NCBI GenBank assembly: GCA_011053005.1
Contig: DRHW01000020.1
Location: 62,001-126,000, forward strand
From: Methylophaga sp.
GTDB taxonomy: Bacteria > Pseudomonadota > Gammaproteobacteria > Nitrosococcales > Methylophagaceae
Direction: 5' to 3'
Length of the DNA stretch: 64,000 nt
Positions within the stretch are counted from its first letter, which is position 1. Each line of letters begins with the position of its first letter. The notes under the pieces were generated by a model. That model searched no databases and was not told the DNA's origin. It worked only from the letters and a program-made list of their open reading frames with translations. A program made the position numbers and the translations under genes. Shown in pieces: positions 10,854 through 20,763 of this stretch.

Positions 10854-10880
10854 TTTAAGCGCTATCTTACTTAAATATAA
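10854..10880 (+). promoter_or_regulatory. Candidate shared upstream motif, copy 1
   Basis: TTTAAGCGCTATCT...AATATAA, shared with 17450..17477. Confidence 0.35.
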
Positions 10881-10933
10881 CAAAAAAATATTTACATAAT
10901 GGATTTCAACAGGTATTTTGTTAACCCAGAGAT

Positions 10934-12019
10934 ATGGATAACTCGTTATACAAACCAATGATGTCGCTATTTGAGAGAGCTTTAATGTCTAATCAATCTT
11001 CATTCCCTCCTGTTTACAGTGATCCTATCGAAAAGGCATCTGAAAACCTGAGGCAAGTAATACCACTGATAAGTAAGCATAAAATTCCGGTTAACCCAGC
11101 TAACTATGCCGTTTGGTATGAATATGTATCGGGTGAAAACCACACCTTAATTGATGAAATTAACCATCGTCTTGCTCAAAATTTGCCTATCTCAACTGAC
11201 TATGCACAACATTTGTTTGAAAAATACGTGCTTATGGACATGCCAGAGCGTCTTGAATCAACCCAGAATGGTTTAAAACTCGTTGTTAATAATACGTTAG
11301 GCAATCTGCACAAAACAGAAGCAGATGCAGCACACTCCATTAGTGAATTAAATAATACTAAAAGTTTATTAAATAACTGTCGTGATATTAACGAACTGCA
11401 TAACTTAGTCAGTGATATTCTTGCTTCAACCCAAATGCTGACCAAAGCAAGTAATGATCTAAAGCAAGACTTAGAAAAATCATCTCAAGAAATTGCCAGA
11501 CTTAAAGAAGAATTAGACACAGTAAAAAAAGAATCTCGTACGGATGCTTTAACGGGCTTGTTAAATCGTGGGGCGTTTAATGAAGAATTAGATATCGCTT
11601 GCCAACAGCCAAACACAGATATGGCCTTAGCACTCTTTGATATCGATCACTTCAAAAAAATCAATGATACCTATGGCCATGTGCTCGGTGACAAAGTGTT
11701 GCAGTATTTTTCTGGTTTACTTCAAAAGCATGCTGGAGACCATCATCTCGTCGGACGATACGGTGGTGAAGAAATGGCGATGCTCTTAATGAACATCTCA
11801 TTTGAAGAAGCAAAGTCGATTAGCAATAATATTTGCGTTGCACTTGCCGAGAGCCGCTTGAAAAAGAAAGGCCAAGAAGAGTACATTAATCAAATAACTG
11901 TTTCAGCGGGTGTAAGTATGTTGCAGACGCAAGACTCTCCATCTAGCGTTACCGAACGCGCTGACAAAGCTTTATACCAATCAAAAAATAATGGTCGCAA
12001 CCAAGTGACTATTTTGTAA
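10934..12019 (+). CDS. GGDEF-domain diguanylate cyclase
   Basis: DALTGLLNRGAFNEEL, FDIDHFKKINDTYGHVLGDKVL, GRYGGEEM, DKALYQSKNNGRNQV; start may be the internal ATG at 10985. Confidence 0.9.
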   Translation: MDNSLYKPMMSLFERALMSNQSSFPPVYSDPIEKASENLRQVIPLISKHKIPVNPANYAVWYEYVSGENHTLIDEINHRLAQNLPISTDYAQHLFEKYVLMDMPERLESTQNGLKLVVNNTLGNLHKTEADAAHSISELNNTKSLLNNCRDINELHNLVSDILASTQMLTKASNDLKQDLEKSSQEIARLKEELDTVKKESRTDALTGLLNRGAFNEELDIACQQPNTDMALALFDIDHFKKINDTYGHVLGDKVLQYFSGLLQKHAGDHHLVGRYGGEEMAMLLMNISFEEAKSISNNICVALAESRLKKKGQEEYINQITVSAGVSMLQTQDSPSSVTERADKALYQSKNNGRNQVTIL

Positions 12020-12053
12020 CCGGCCTGTAAAACCCTACTGAACGACTCAACCT

Positions 12054-12073
12054 ATCGTTTTATTTAAAACGAT
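12054..12073. terminator. Possible bidirectional terminator between convergent genes
   Basis: Perfect inverted repeat ATCGTTTTA-TT-TAAAACGAT at the convergent ends of the GGDEF and cytochrome genes. Confidence 0.45.
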
Positions 12074-12344
12074 AAAACGTCTGACTTAAATACTGAACAA
12101 CCGATTCACGCTCAGCATCCGTCCAATTAGCATCTGCCACAATCGCACAGCCTTTTACTTGTTTTTGCAAGCTGGCCAACGTTTTCACTTTCCGATCATT
12201 ACGCGTATAAAGGTTGGCTGGCTTTCCGCCCGTTAGCGAAGCATGACATTGTAAACATGCCGCATCATGTAAGCGTTTACCTTGCGCCATCACCATCGGT
12301 GATAACGCAAGCAAACCCACTAATAACAATACTCGCTTTATCAC
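12060..12344 (-). CDS. Small periplasmic c-type cytochrome
   Basis: Signal peptide plus CLQCH haem motif. Confidence 0.85.
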   Translation of the reverse strand: MIKRVLLLVGLLALSPMVMAQGKRLHDAACLQCHASLTGGKPANLYTRNDRKVKTLASLQKQVKGCAIVADANWTDAERESVVQYLSQTFYRFK

Positions 12345-13585
12345 CCTTTACTCATTTGCAAATGAGCAATACGTAAACTCGCCGGTGGATGTGAGTCATA
12401 AATAGCCGACACTAAAGGATCTGGCGTTAAGGTGCTGGCATTTTCTTGATACAAAGCAACCAAAGCAGCAATCAAATCATCAGCATTGGATACCGATGCA
12501 GCATAAGCATCAGCTTCATATTCATATTTACGTGATAAGCCCGTCATCATTGGGTGTAAAAAGAAACTAAATACGGGAATAACCATCATGAATAAAATTA
12601 ATGCCATCGCAGCAGATTGTGTATCTACGCCCAAGCCAGTATAAAACCATGATTCACCCGATGCCCAACCTAAAATAGCAAGGCCAATCAAACTTAATAG
12701 CGCCATCACCCCCATGTTTTTAATTACATGTTTACGACGGAAGTGACCGAGCTCATGCGCTAGTACCGCTTCAATTTGATCTTCGCTTAATGTTTTTAAT
12801 AAAGTGTCAAAAAACACGATACGCTTGTTATTACCCAAACCTGTGAAATAGGCATTACCATGACCACTACGACGCGAACCGTCCATCACATAGATACCTT
12901 GGCTTTTAAAGCCACAACGCGCTAGTAATGCTTCGACACGAGTTTGTAAACTAGCATCATCCAAGGGTGTAAATTTATTAAATAATGGTGCGATAAAAGC
13001 CGGATAAGCCCACATCATTAGAATGGTAAAACCTATCCATGCCGCCCATAAATAAAGCCACCAATAATCACCAGTACTCTCCATTAATGTTAACGCTCCC
13101 CAAATTAACGGTGCACCAATGATTAACATTAATAAAGTTTGTTTAACTAAATCAGCTATATATAAAGATGGCGTATTATTATTAAAGCCAAATTTTTGCT
13201 CTAACACAAAAGTCCGGTACCAAGATAAAGGTAAATCTAATAATGAACCAATCACAAAAAAGCTTAGGATAAATACAACACCAGTTAACGTCGTTGACCA
13301 ACCCATGCCTTGCCAAGCACCGGATAACCAAGCCAAACCGCCACCTAATGTCCACACCAATAAAAACAAGGCGCCGACGACATTTTCGATTCTATTTAAC
13401 TTACCCTTGGCTACCGTATAATCGGCGGCTTTTTGATGTGACGCCAATTTGACTTGCTCTTTAAATGCGCTGGGTACTTGACCCCTATTCGCATGAACAT
13501 AACGACTTTGTCGTAACGATAGCCATAACTCGATGCCTATCATCAATACTAATGCCGCAAGAAAAACCCAAGTAAATTCATTCAT
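12341..13585 (-). CDS. M48 family (Ste24/CAAX-protease-like) integral membrane metallopeptidase
   Basis: HELGHFRRKHVIKNM zinc motif, multiple TM segments, YEYEADAYA. Confidence 0.92.
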   Translation of the reverse strand: MNEFTWVFLAALVLMIGIELWLSLRQSRYVHANRGQVPSAFKEQVKLASHQKAADYTVAKGKLNRIENVVGALFLLVWTLGGGLAWLSGAWQGMGWSTTLTGVVFILSFFVIGSLLDLPLSWYRTFVLEQKFGFNNNTPSLYIADLVKQTLLMLIIGAPLIWGALTLMESTGDYWWLYLWAAWIGFTILMMWAYPAFIAPLFNKFTPLDDASLQTRVEALLARCGFKSQGIYVMDGSRRSGHGNAYFTGLGNNKRIVFFDTLLKTLSEDQIEAVLAHELGHFRRKHVIKNMGVMALLSLIGLAILGWASGESWFYTGLGVDTQSAAMALILFMMVIPVFSFFLHPMMTGLSRKYEYEADAYAASVSNADDLIAALVALYQENASTLTPDPLVSAIYDSHPPASLRIAHLQMSKG

Positions 13586-13684
13586 AATTTTTTTCCAAAA
13601 AATTCAACCATGTGATGCAGGTTAGCCTTTGATACAATCTCTGGCAAGTAAGTTCATTCTCTCACCCACAAAAAGACGGACATT

Positions 13685-14236
13685 ATGGCTAAAAGTAAAA
13701 ATAATCTAATATGGATAGATCTTGAAATGACAGGTCTTGATACAAATAATGACGAAATTATAGAAATAGCCACAATTGTTACGGATGCTGATCTCAACAT
13801 TCTAGCTGAAGGCCCAATCATCGCTATTCACCAAGCTGATGCCACCTTAGAAGCGATGGATGAATGGAATACCAGACAACACAATGGGTCAGGTTTGGTT
13901 GAACGCATTCGTAATAGTACGACAACTGAAGCAGAAGCTGAACAGCAAACCTTAGCATTTTTAAAAAAATACGTGCCAGCTGGCACTTCACCAATGTGTG
14001 GAAATAGTATCTGCCAAGATCGCCGTTTTATGGCGCGGATCATGCCAGAACTAGAAGCTTTTTTTCATTACCGCAATCTTGATGTCAGCTCATTAAAAGA
14101 GTTAGCTCGTCGCTGGGCACCTAAAGTTGAAAAAAGCTTCAAGAAAAAATCATCTCATCTTGCAATGGATGATGTTAAAGATTCGATTCGTGAACTCCAA
14201 CATTATCGTGAACACTTTATAAAGCTACCTGAATAA
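13685..14236 (+). CDS. orn: Oligoribonuclease
   Basis: [37 protein letters not shown]; DEDDh exonuclease motifs. Confidence 0.97.
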   Translation: MAKSKNNLIWIDLEMTGLDTNNDEIIEIATIVTDADLNILAEGPIIAIHQADATLEAMDEWNTRQHNGSGLVERIRNSTTTEAEAEQQTLAFLKKYVPAGTSPMCGNSICQDRRFMARIMPELEAFFHYRNLDVSSLKELARRWAPKVEKSFKKKSSHLAMDDVKDSIRELQHYREHFIKLPE

Positions 14237-14360
14237 GCAACAATGGCAATGAAAGGACTCATTGCCTTACCTAAAAATCAGCTTAAAAACACGCTAATAA
14301 AATCCTTGAGAATATGGATAGTTTAAGAATCTATACAACGACTTTCTAAATACAATGGTT

Positions 14361-15425
14361 CTATTGATGCTGCGCTAAAGCCCACACAACATGCTCCGTC
14401 ACCAGCTCCGAAGGATAGTTCACACGTGATGTTAATGCAGCTAACACCACATCGCTGGTTTTCGCATTACCTAATGCCACGGCAATATTTCGTAACCAAC
14501 ATTCATAACCAATGCGTCTAATCGGACTGCCTTCTAGCTTGGTTAAAAAGTCTTGCTCAGTCCATGCAAAAAGATCAACCAATTGCGGTGCATCTAAACC
14601 ATGACGAGGCAAATAGTCTGATTCCACCGTCACCTGAGCAAATTTATTCCATGGGCAGACTAATTGGCAATCATCACAACCATAAATTCGATTACCTAAC
14701 ATAGACCGAAATTCAACAGGAATCGCGCCCCGTAACTCAATCGTCAGATAAGAAATACAGCGCCTAGCATCAACTTTATAAGGCGCAACGATGGCTTGAG
14801 TTGGACAGACATCAATACAGGCACTGCAGGAACCGCAATGATCGGAAATCGGCTCTGTTACAGGTAACGGCAAGTCAGTATAAATCTCGCCTAAAAAGAA
14901 ATAAGATCCATGATCACGATTCAAAATATTGCTGTGCTTGCCGACCCATCCAATGCCAGATTTAGCGGCTAATGCTTTTTCCATTACTGGCGCGCTATCG
15001 GAAAATACGCGATATTGCATATCGCCTAATTCTTGCTCGATTTTGCTGGCAAGTAACTGCAAACGCTTACGCATTAATTTATGGTAATCGCGGCCCAAAG
15101 CATAACGTGAAATAAAGCCCTTTTTATCATCATCTATTACAGACCAAGGTTCCGCAGTATCATCTGGCCAATAATCCATGCGTAGTGTGATGATGCGAAT
15201 GGTGCCCGGAATAAGTTGTTCAGGCCGAGTACGCTTAGTGCCATGACGAGCCATATAATCCATCTCGCCATGGAAACCAGCCGCTAACCAATCTAGTAAT
15301 TTTTGTTCACTATGAGCCAGATCAAGGTCACTGACACCAAGCTGTTGAAAACCAAACGACAGCGCCCAGTCTCGCATATTACTCAGCAATTCATTCATCG
15401 CTAAAGGTGTATTTATGTATTCCAT
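14361..15425 (-). CDS. queG: Epoxyqueuosine reductase
   Basis: CGSCSACIDVCPTQAIVAPYKVDARRCISYLTIELRG and GCDDCQLVCPWNKFA ferredoxin clusters; start likely MEYINTP (15425) or the later MNELLSN, not the track start at 15461. Confidence 0.95.
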   Translation of the reverse strand: MEYINTPLAMNELLSNMRDWALSFGFQQLGVSDLDLAHSEQKLLDWLAAGFHGEMDYMARHGTKRTRPEQLIPGTIRIITLRMDYWPDDTAEPWSVIDDDKKGFISRYALGRDYHKLMRKRLQLLASKIEQELGDMQYRVFSDSAPVMEKALAAKSGIGWVGKHSNILNRDHGSYFFLGEIYTDLPLPVTEPISDHCGSCSACIDVCPTQAIVAPYKVDARRCISYLTIELRGAIPVEFRSMLGNRIYGCDDCQLVCPWNKFAQVTVESDYLPRHGLDAPQLVDLFAWTEQDFLTKLEGSPIRRIGYECWLRNIAVALGNAKTSDVVLAALTSRVNYPSELVTEHVVWALAQHQ

Positions 15426-15475
15426 GCAGGCTATTATAGGTGAATAAATACGCTTATACATTGGAATTAAAGCCT

Positions 15476-16966
15476 ATGCTTAATCTGCCTCATAACCTTT
15501 ACACCGTTGCACAAACACGTGAATTAGAACGTATCGTGATTGAGCAACATGATATTTCTGCTGCAAAATTAATGTCGCGTGCTGGCGCTGCCGCGTTGTC
15601 AACAATTAAGACGCATTGGCGTCAAGCTGAACGTTTATTAGTGATTTGTGGCACAGGTAATAATGGCGGTGACGGTTTTGAGTTAGCAAGACAAGCACTG
15701 GCAAAAGATTATCGCGTCACCGTTATTCAAGTTGGTGACGTAGCAAAAATGAGTGCTGAAAGTATCGCTGCACGTGATGATTTACTCAACATAGGAGCAG
15801 AAATCCAACACTTTGACGTGAAACTGCCTTCTACCGATATTGTAATTGATGCTTTGTTTGGAACAGGATTAGATCGAGAATGTACCGGAGAATATAAAAC
15901 TATCATTACAGCGATCAACAAAGCTGCAAAACGTGTCCCCATCTTATCGTTAGACATTCCTTCGGGTTTACATGCCGATACGGGTATTGCCTTAGGTATC
16001 GCCGTTAGAGCGACTATCACCTTGAGCTTTATTGGTCTTCATAAAGGTTTATTTACTGGTGAAGGCCCTAATTATTGCGGCACCGTATGTTTTGATTCAT
16101 TACAAGTCCCATCGGCGATTTATAAAGCAGTCACACCTATTGCTCGCCGAGTCAGTATAGAAGAAGATGGCACACGGTTAGCGCCACGCGAACGGACGGG
16201 TCATAAAGGTTTATATGGTCATTTACTCATTATTGGTGGCGATCATGGTATGCCGGGAGCGGCACGCGTTGCCGCAGAAGCGGGCGCTAGAGTTGGTGCC
16301 GGTTTAGTCAGTATTGCAACACGTCCATCTCATAGCCCGATGCTTAATCAAGCCCGTCCTGAGTTGATGTGCCACGGCGTTGAAAATGGGCATGAACTCG
16401 ACGCGCTTATTCAACGTGCCAACTCATTGACTATTGGCCCAGGTTTAGGTCAAAGCGAATGGGGGCAATCGTTATTTAAAAAAGCGATGGCCAGTGATTT
16501 ACCGATGGTTGTCGATGCTGATGCACTTAATATGTTGAGTAAACATCCGCAACATCATGACAATTGGATTTTGACGCCACATCCCGGTGAAGCAGCCCGT
16601 TTATTAGGCTGTACCTCTCGCGATATTCAAGCAGATCGTTTTCTTGCTGTTACTGAAATACAAAAGCGTTATGGCGGCATAGCGGTACTCAAAGGTTCGG
16701 GTACACTTATCTATAATGGTGAAACCCCGACACGCCTGTCTACTTGGGGTAATCCGGGAATGGGTAGTGGCGGTATGGGCGATGTACTTGCTGGCGTCAT
16801 TGGCGGTTTATTGGCACAAGGTTTTCCTCTAATGGAAGCAGCTTGTGTTGGTGTAACCTTACACGGCATGGCAGGTGATAAAGCTGCTGAACAAGATGGC
16901 GAGCGTGGCATGTTAGCGATGGATTTAATTCCTCATCTGCGACATTTATCAAACCTTATTTTTTAA
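15476..16966 (+). CDS. nnr: Bifunctional NAD(P)HX epimerase/dehydratase
   Basis: GTGNNGGDGFELARQAL, LDIPSGLHADTG, GDHGMPGAARVAAEAGARVGAGLVS, GSGGMGDVLAGVIGGLLAQG; likely start MLNLPHNLY at 15476. Confidence 0.95.
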   Translation: MLNLPHNLYTVAQTRELERIVIEQHDISAAKLMSRAGAAALSTIKTHWRQAERLLVICGTGNNGGDGFELARQALAKDYRVTVIQVGDVAKMSAESIAARDDLLNIGAEIQHFDVKLPSTDIVIDALFGTGLDRECTGEYKTIITAINKAAKRVPILSLDIPSGLHADTGIALGIAVRATITLSFIGLHKGLFTGEGPNYCGTVCFDSLQVPSAIYKAVTPIARRVSIEEDGTRLAPRERTGHKGLYGHLLIIGGDHGMPGAARVAAEAGARVGAGLVSIATRPSHSPMLNQARPELMCHGVENGHELDALIQRANSLTIGPGLGQSEWGQSLFKKAMASDLPMVVDADALNMLSKHPQHHDNWILTPHPGEAARLLGCTSRDIQADRFLAVTEIQKRYGGIAVLKGSGTLIYNGETPTRLSTWGNPGMGSGGMGDVLAGVIGGLLAQGFPLMEAACVGVTLHGMAGDKAAEQDGERGMLAMDLIPHLRHLSNLIF

Positions 16967-16987
16967 TTACTAAACGATATTTACTTT

Positions 16988-17443
16988 ATGCAAATCCATT
17001 TAGCAGATGAAGCAGCAACACTTGAACTAGGAAAAGCGATTGCAATGCTCTGCCCAGATAGCCTTTTTGTCATACATTTAGAAGGTGATTTAGGCGCAGG
17101 AAAAACAACCTTTAGTCGTGGTTTTTTGCGAGCTTTAGGTCATCAAGGTAATGTCAAAAGCCCTACTTATACCTTGGTTGAGCGTTACGAAGTCTCCAAT
17201 CGCACTGTTTTCCATTTTGATCTTTACCGCCTATCAGACCCTGAAGAGTTAGATTATCTGGGGCTTGATGATTATTTTAGTGATAATGCATTGTGTTTAT
17301 TGGAATGGGCAAAACAAGGTGGTGAACTATTACCGGAACCAGATCTAATGATCACCTTTACTTATCAACAACATGCACGCAATGCCGATATAAAAGCCAT
17401 TTCTCCAGCAGGTATAAACCTATCCAAAATTCTTAATGTTTAA
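16988..17443 (+). CDS. tsaE: tRNA t6A biosynthesis ATPase
   Basis: [44 protein letters not shown]. Confidence 0.96.
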   Translation: MQIHLADEAATLELGKAIAMLCPDSLFVIHLEGDLGAGKTTFSRGFLRALGHQGNVKSPTYTLVERYEVSNRTVFHFDLYRLSDPEELDYLGLDDYFSDNALCLLEWAKQGGELLPEPDLMITFTYQQHARNADIKAISPAGINLSKILNV

Positions 17444-17449
17444 TTCAAG

Positions 17450-17477
17450 TTTAAGCGCTATCTCCTTATTAATATAA
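17450..17477 (+). promoter_or_regulatory. Candidate shared upstream motif, copy 2
   Basis: TTTAAGCGCTATCT...AATATAA, shared with 10854..10880. Confidence 0.35.
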
Positions 17478-17546
17478 AAGAAACTTGATTTTTATATTAA
17501 ATAATTAGACACTAGTCCTCACTAAAATAGTGTTAGGAAAACAATA

Positions 17547-18962
17547 ATGCTCCGTTTCTGCTTGAGCCTCATATTTTTAATGATCAGCAGCAATGTTTGG
17601 TCAGCAAGCATTCAAGGTATGCGTTTATCTCAAGAAGGTAGCGATACGCGCCTTGTTATTGATCTTGATAAAGCCTTTAAATATCAAGTGTTTTCTCTAG
17701 CGAACCCCGCACGTTTAGTCGTTGATATCCACAACACACAACAGACACGTCCACTTAAAATTCCTGAACTATCAAGCAGTCCTATTCGCGCTATTCGCCA
17801 TGGCAGTCGCGGTAAAGACACATTACGTTTAGTGCTAGATTTACAACACTCCGTCGCTTATGAAAGCCGCACTTTAGCGGCACAAGAAAATTATCCTCAT
17901 CGCCTTGTGCTTGATTTGCATGACTCGGCGCCAACAAAAACAGCATCATCAGCTAACTCAACGCCACGACTCACCGAAAAACCTGCAACCATCATCGCGC
18001 CAAAGGCTCAGGCAACGGCGATTACAAAAGCTCCGCCAGTTCAAGTGCCTGTCAGCACCACCAATATTAAAATGCCCCCCCCCATTGCGACGGTCACTAA
18101 ATCTAAAAAATCGATGCCAAGACGCGACATTGTTATCGCGATAGATCCCGGTCACGGTGGACAAGATTCCGGCGCATTAGGTAAAAATGGCACTAAAGAA
18201 AAAGACATAGTGCTCTCGATTGCTAAACGTCTCGCTAAAATAGTCAATTCTGAACCAGGAATGCGTGCTTATTTAACTCGTGATACTGATATTTTCATTC
18301 CACTTCGTCACCGCATAGTCAAAGCACGACAAAATAAAGCAGATATGTTCATCTCGATCCATGCTGATGCGTTTAAAGATACCAAAGCGAAAGGGGCTTC
18401 GGTGTTTGTACTATCTCAACGAGGCGCCAGTAGTGAAGCGGCGCAAATGTTAGCTAACAAAGAAAACGCCGCTGATTTAGCTGGTGGTATTAGCTTAGAC
18501 GATAAAGATAATATGCTGGCATCCGTGTTGCTCGATTTATCACAAGATGCCAGTTTAGCAGCCAGTCTTGAAGTGGCTGATACCGTGTTATCAGGCTTAA
18601 AACGCGTGGGTAATGTGCACAAAAAACACGTCGAATCAGCCGCCTTTGTCGTATTGAAATCACCCGATATACCTTCGATTTTAGTTGAAACAGCCTTTGT
18701 TTCTAACCCAGATGAAGAACGTAAATTAAACTCGCCTGCTCATCAAAATAAAATTGCTCGAGCGATTTTATCGGGAATTAGTAATTATTTTCAGCGTAAT
18801 CCTTTGCCAGGTACAGGTGCGCCACAACAGCATATTGTCAGCAGCGGCGATACATTAAGCACTATCGCCCAACGCTATCAAGTCAGTATGATCGATATCA
18901 AAACGAGCAATAAACTGACTCGCTCTGATATCCATGTTGGCGAAGTCCTACTTATTCCTTAA
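17547..18962 (+). CDS. N-acetylmuramoyl-L-alanine amidase with AMIN and LysM domains (AmiB/AmiC type)
   Basis: AMIN N-terminus; IAIDPGHGGQDSGALGKNGTKEKDIVLSIAKRL; SIHADAFKD; LysM C-terminus HIVSSGDTLSTIAQRYQVS. Confidence 0.95.
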   Translation: MLRFCLSLIFLMISSNVWSASIQGMRLSQEGSDTRLVIDLDKAFKYQVFSLANPARLVVDIHNTQQTRPLKIPELSSSPIRAIRHGSRGKDTLRLVLDLQHSVAYESRTLAAQENYPHRLVLDLHDSAPTKTASSANSTPRLTEKPATIIAPKAQATAITKAPPVQVPVSTTNIKMPPPIATVTKSKKSMPRRDIVIAIDPGHGGQDSGALGKNGTKEKDIVLSIAKRLAKIVNSEPGMRAYLTRDTDIFIPLRHRIVKARQNKADMFISIHADAFKDTKAKGASVFVLSQRGASSEAAQMLANKENAADLAGGISLDDKDNMLASVLLDLSQDASLAASLEVADTVLSGLKRVGNVHKKHVESAAFVVLKSPDIPSILVETAFVSNPDEERKLNSPAHQNKIARAILSGISNYFQRNPLPGTGAPQQHIVSSGDTLSTIAQRYQVSMIDIKTSNKLTRSDIHVGEVLLIP

Positions 18963-19038
18963 ACATTGAGTTTGTTGAGCCCGACCATTTAGGTGGCCTG
19001 TTTTTATATCCGCTACTGGTATGCTGTAGAATAAAAGT

Positions 19039-20733
19039 ATGTCCGATCAGCAACGCATTCATGCCCTTCCCTTACATCTCGCCAATCAAATTGCTGCGGG
19101 AGAAGTTATCGAACGTCCTGCTTCTGTGGTTAAAGAGCTCGTCGAAAATAGTCTCGATGCAGGCGCCGATAACATTTTTATTGAAATCGAAGGTGCGGGC
19201 AATAAACTCATTCGCGTTCGTGACAACGGTGTTGGCATTCATCCTGAAGATTTACCGCTGGCGCTTAGTCGCCATGCCACCAGCAAACTGCATTCAAGTG
19301 AACAACTCAGTCACATTGCTAGCTTAGGTTTTCGTGGTGAAGCATTACCGAGTATTAGCTCGGTTTCGCGTTTGACACTCACCTCGCGTCAAGCTGATAG
19401 TGAATGTGCATGGCAACTTGCAGGCGATGAAAACAGTGCAATTAGCCCCGCTGCACATCCACAAGGCACGACGCTTGAAATCCGTGATTTATTCTTCAAT
19501 TTGCCGGCGAGACGACATTTTCTTCGTAGTAATAAAACAGAACAAAATCATATTTTAACAACGCTACAACGCTTAGCACTCAGTCAATTTTCCGTCGGAT
19601 TTCACTGTCAGTTATCCACCAGCACAAGTCTGAAATTACCAGCGGCTATGACGCTAGAGCAACAACAACAACGCATTGCTAAAATCTGTGGCAAAAATTT
19701 TATTAATAACAGTCTATATATTGAACAAGACTACGCTGACATAAAACTTAACGGTTGGTTAGGCAAAGCAGATGCCCATCGCCCACAAACCGACGTGCAG
19801 TATTTTTTCATAAATGGCCGTGTTATTCGCGACCGAGTTATTACCCATGCAATACGCCAAGCTTACAATGACAAAATTCCAGCAGGACGCCAACCCGCCT
19901 ATGTTTTATATCTGACGATTCCCTTAGATAGGGTTGATATTAATGTTCATCCGACCAAACATGAAGTGCGTTTTCGAGATGCCCGTTTAATTCATGGTTT
20001 GCTGACCAGCGCCTTGCAAGAAGCACTGTCTCATCAAGCAATCGCTAGTCAACAATCACAACCAGCGCCAAAGATAGGTCAAACGACATCTCGTGACAAC
20101 AAGCAACAATCAACGCACATAGCTGAACACAACACGCATTACCAAATAAGCGCACAGCCCTCATCTACTTCAACAGCATCGACAAACGGTACATTTGGCC
20201 AAGCCCTAACCCTAATAGAACAGCGTTATGTCATCACGCGAATAACGGAGGGATCATTATTAATCGACTTGCAACAAGCCGAACAACAGTTGCGTCGCCA
20301 ACAACTTCAACATGCCATCGATACGGATACACTGAGCACCAGACCAATATTAGTGCCGATTAGCTTGTCAGTAGACAAACATACAATGCTGCTAGCCACG
20401 CAACATCAAACATTATTAGAAAGCCTAGGCTTTCAACTACAATTACAGCCTCAATTATCGGCTTTATTGATCAGGAGTATTCCTAGCTTACTAGCTCAAA
20501 CTGACCTTAAAGTGTTGGTTAGCTCACTTTTAAACGCGCTAAGCGATCGTCAAAGAGGTAAAGTGTCATTGACTCTAATCCTGCATCAACATTTACCTGT
20601 AATCGCTATTAACCAGCTAGAGCAGGCTACACAGCTTTTAATCCAACTGAATGAATTCTCTATTGATGCACCGTGGTGTCGTCGACTTGATCAACAAACA
20701 CTGAATAGCTTATTCTCAAGCATCAGTCGCTAA
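19039..20733 (+). CDS. mutL: DNA mismatch repair protein MutL
   Basis: LPLHLANQIAAGEVIERPASVVKELVENSLDAGADNI, RDNGVGI, GFRGEALPSISSVS, FFINGRVIRD, VDINVHPTKHEVRF. Confidence 0.97.
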   Translation: MSDQQRIHALPLHLANQIAAGEVIERPASVVKELVENSLDAGADNIFIEIEGAGNKLIRVRDNGVGIHPEDLPLALSRHATSKLHSSEQLSHIASLGFRGEALPSISSVSRLTLTSRQADSECAWQLAGDENSAISPAAHPQGTTLEIRDLFFNLPARRHFLRSNKTEQNHILTTLQRLALSQFSVGFHCQLSTSTSLKLPAAMTLEQQQQRIAKICGKNFINNSLYIEQDYADIKLNGWLGKADAHRPQTDVQYFFINGRVIRDRVITHAIRQAYNDKIPAGRQPAYVLYLTIPLDRVDINVHPTKHEVRFRDARLIHGLLTSALQEALSHQAIASQQSQPAPKIGQTTSRDNKQQSTHIAEHNTHYQISAQPSSTSTASTNGTFGQALTLIEQRYVITRITEGSLLIDLQQAEQQLRRQQLQHAIDTDTLSTRPILVPISLSVDKHTMLLATQHQTLLESLGFQLQLQPQLSALLIRSIPSLLAQTDLKVLVSSLLNALSDRQRGKVSLTLILHQHLPVIAINQLEQATQLLIQLNEFSIDAPWCRRLDQQTLNSLFSSISR

Positions 20734-20763
20734 CCGTATTTCGTAAGAATTAGGGCAATCATT

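Noticed and set aside
15425-15476. Apparent divergent overlap of queG and nnr in the ORF track
   Set aside because: Explained by over-extended starts; natural starts at 15425 (-) and 15476 (+) leave a 50-bp promoter gap.
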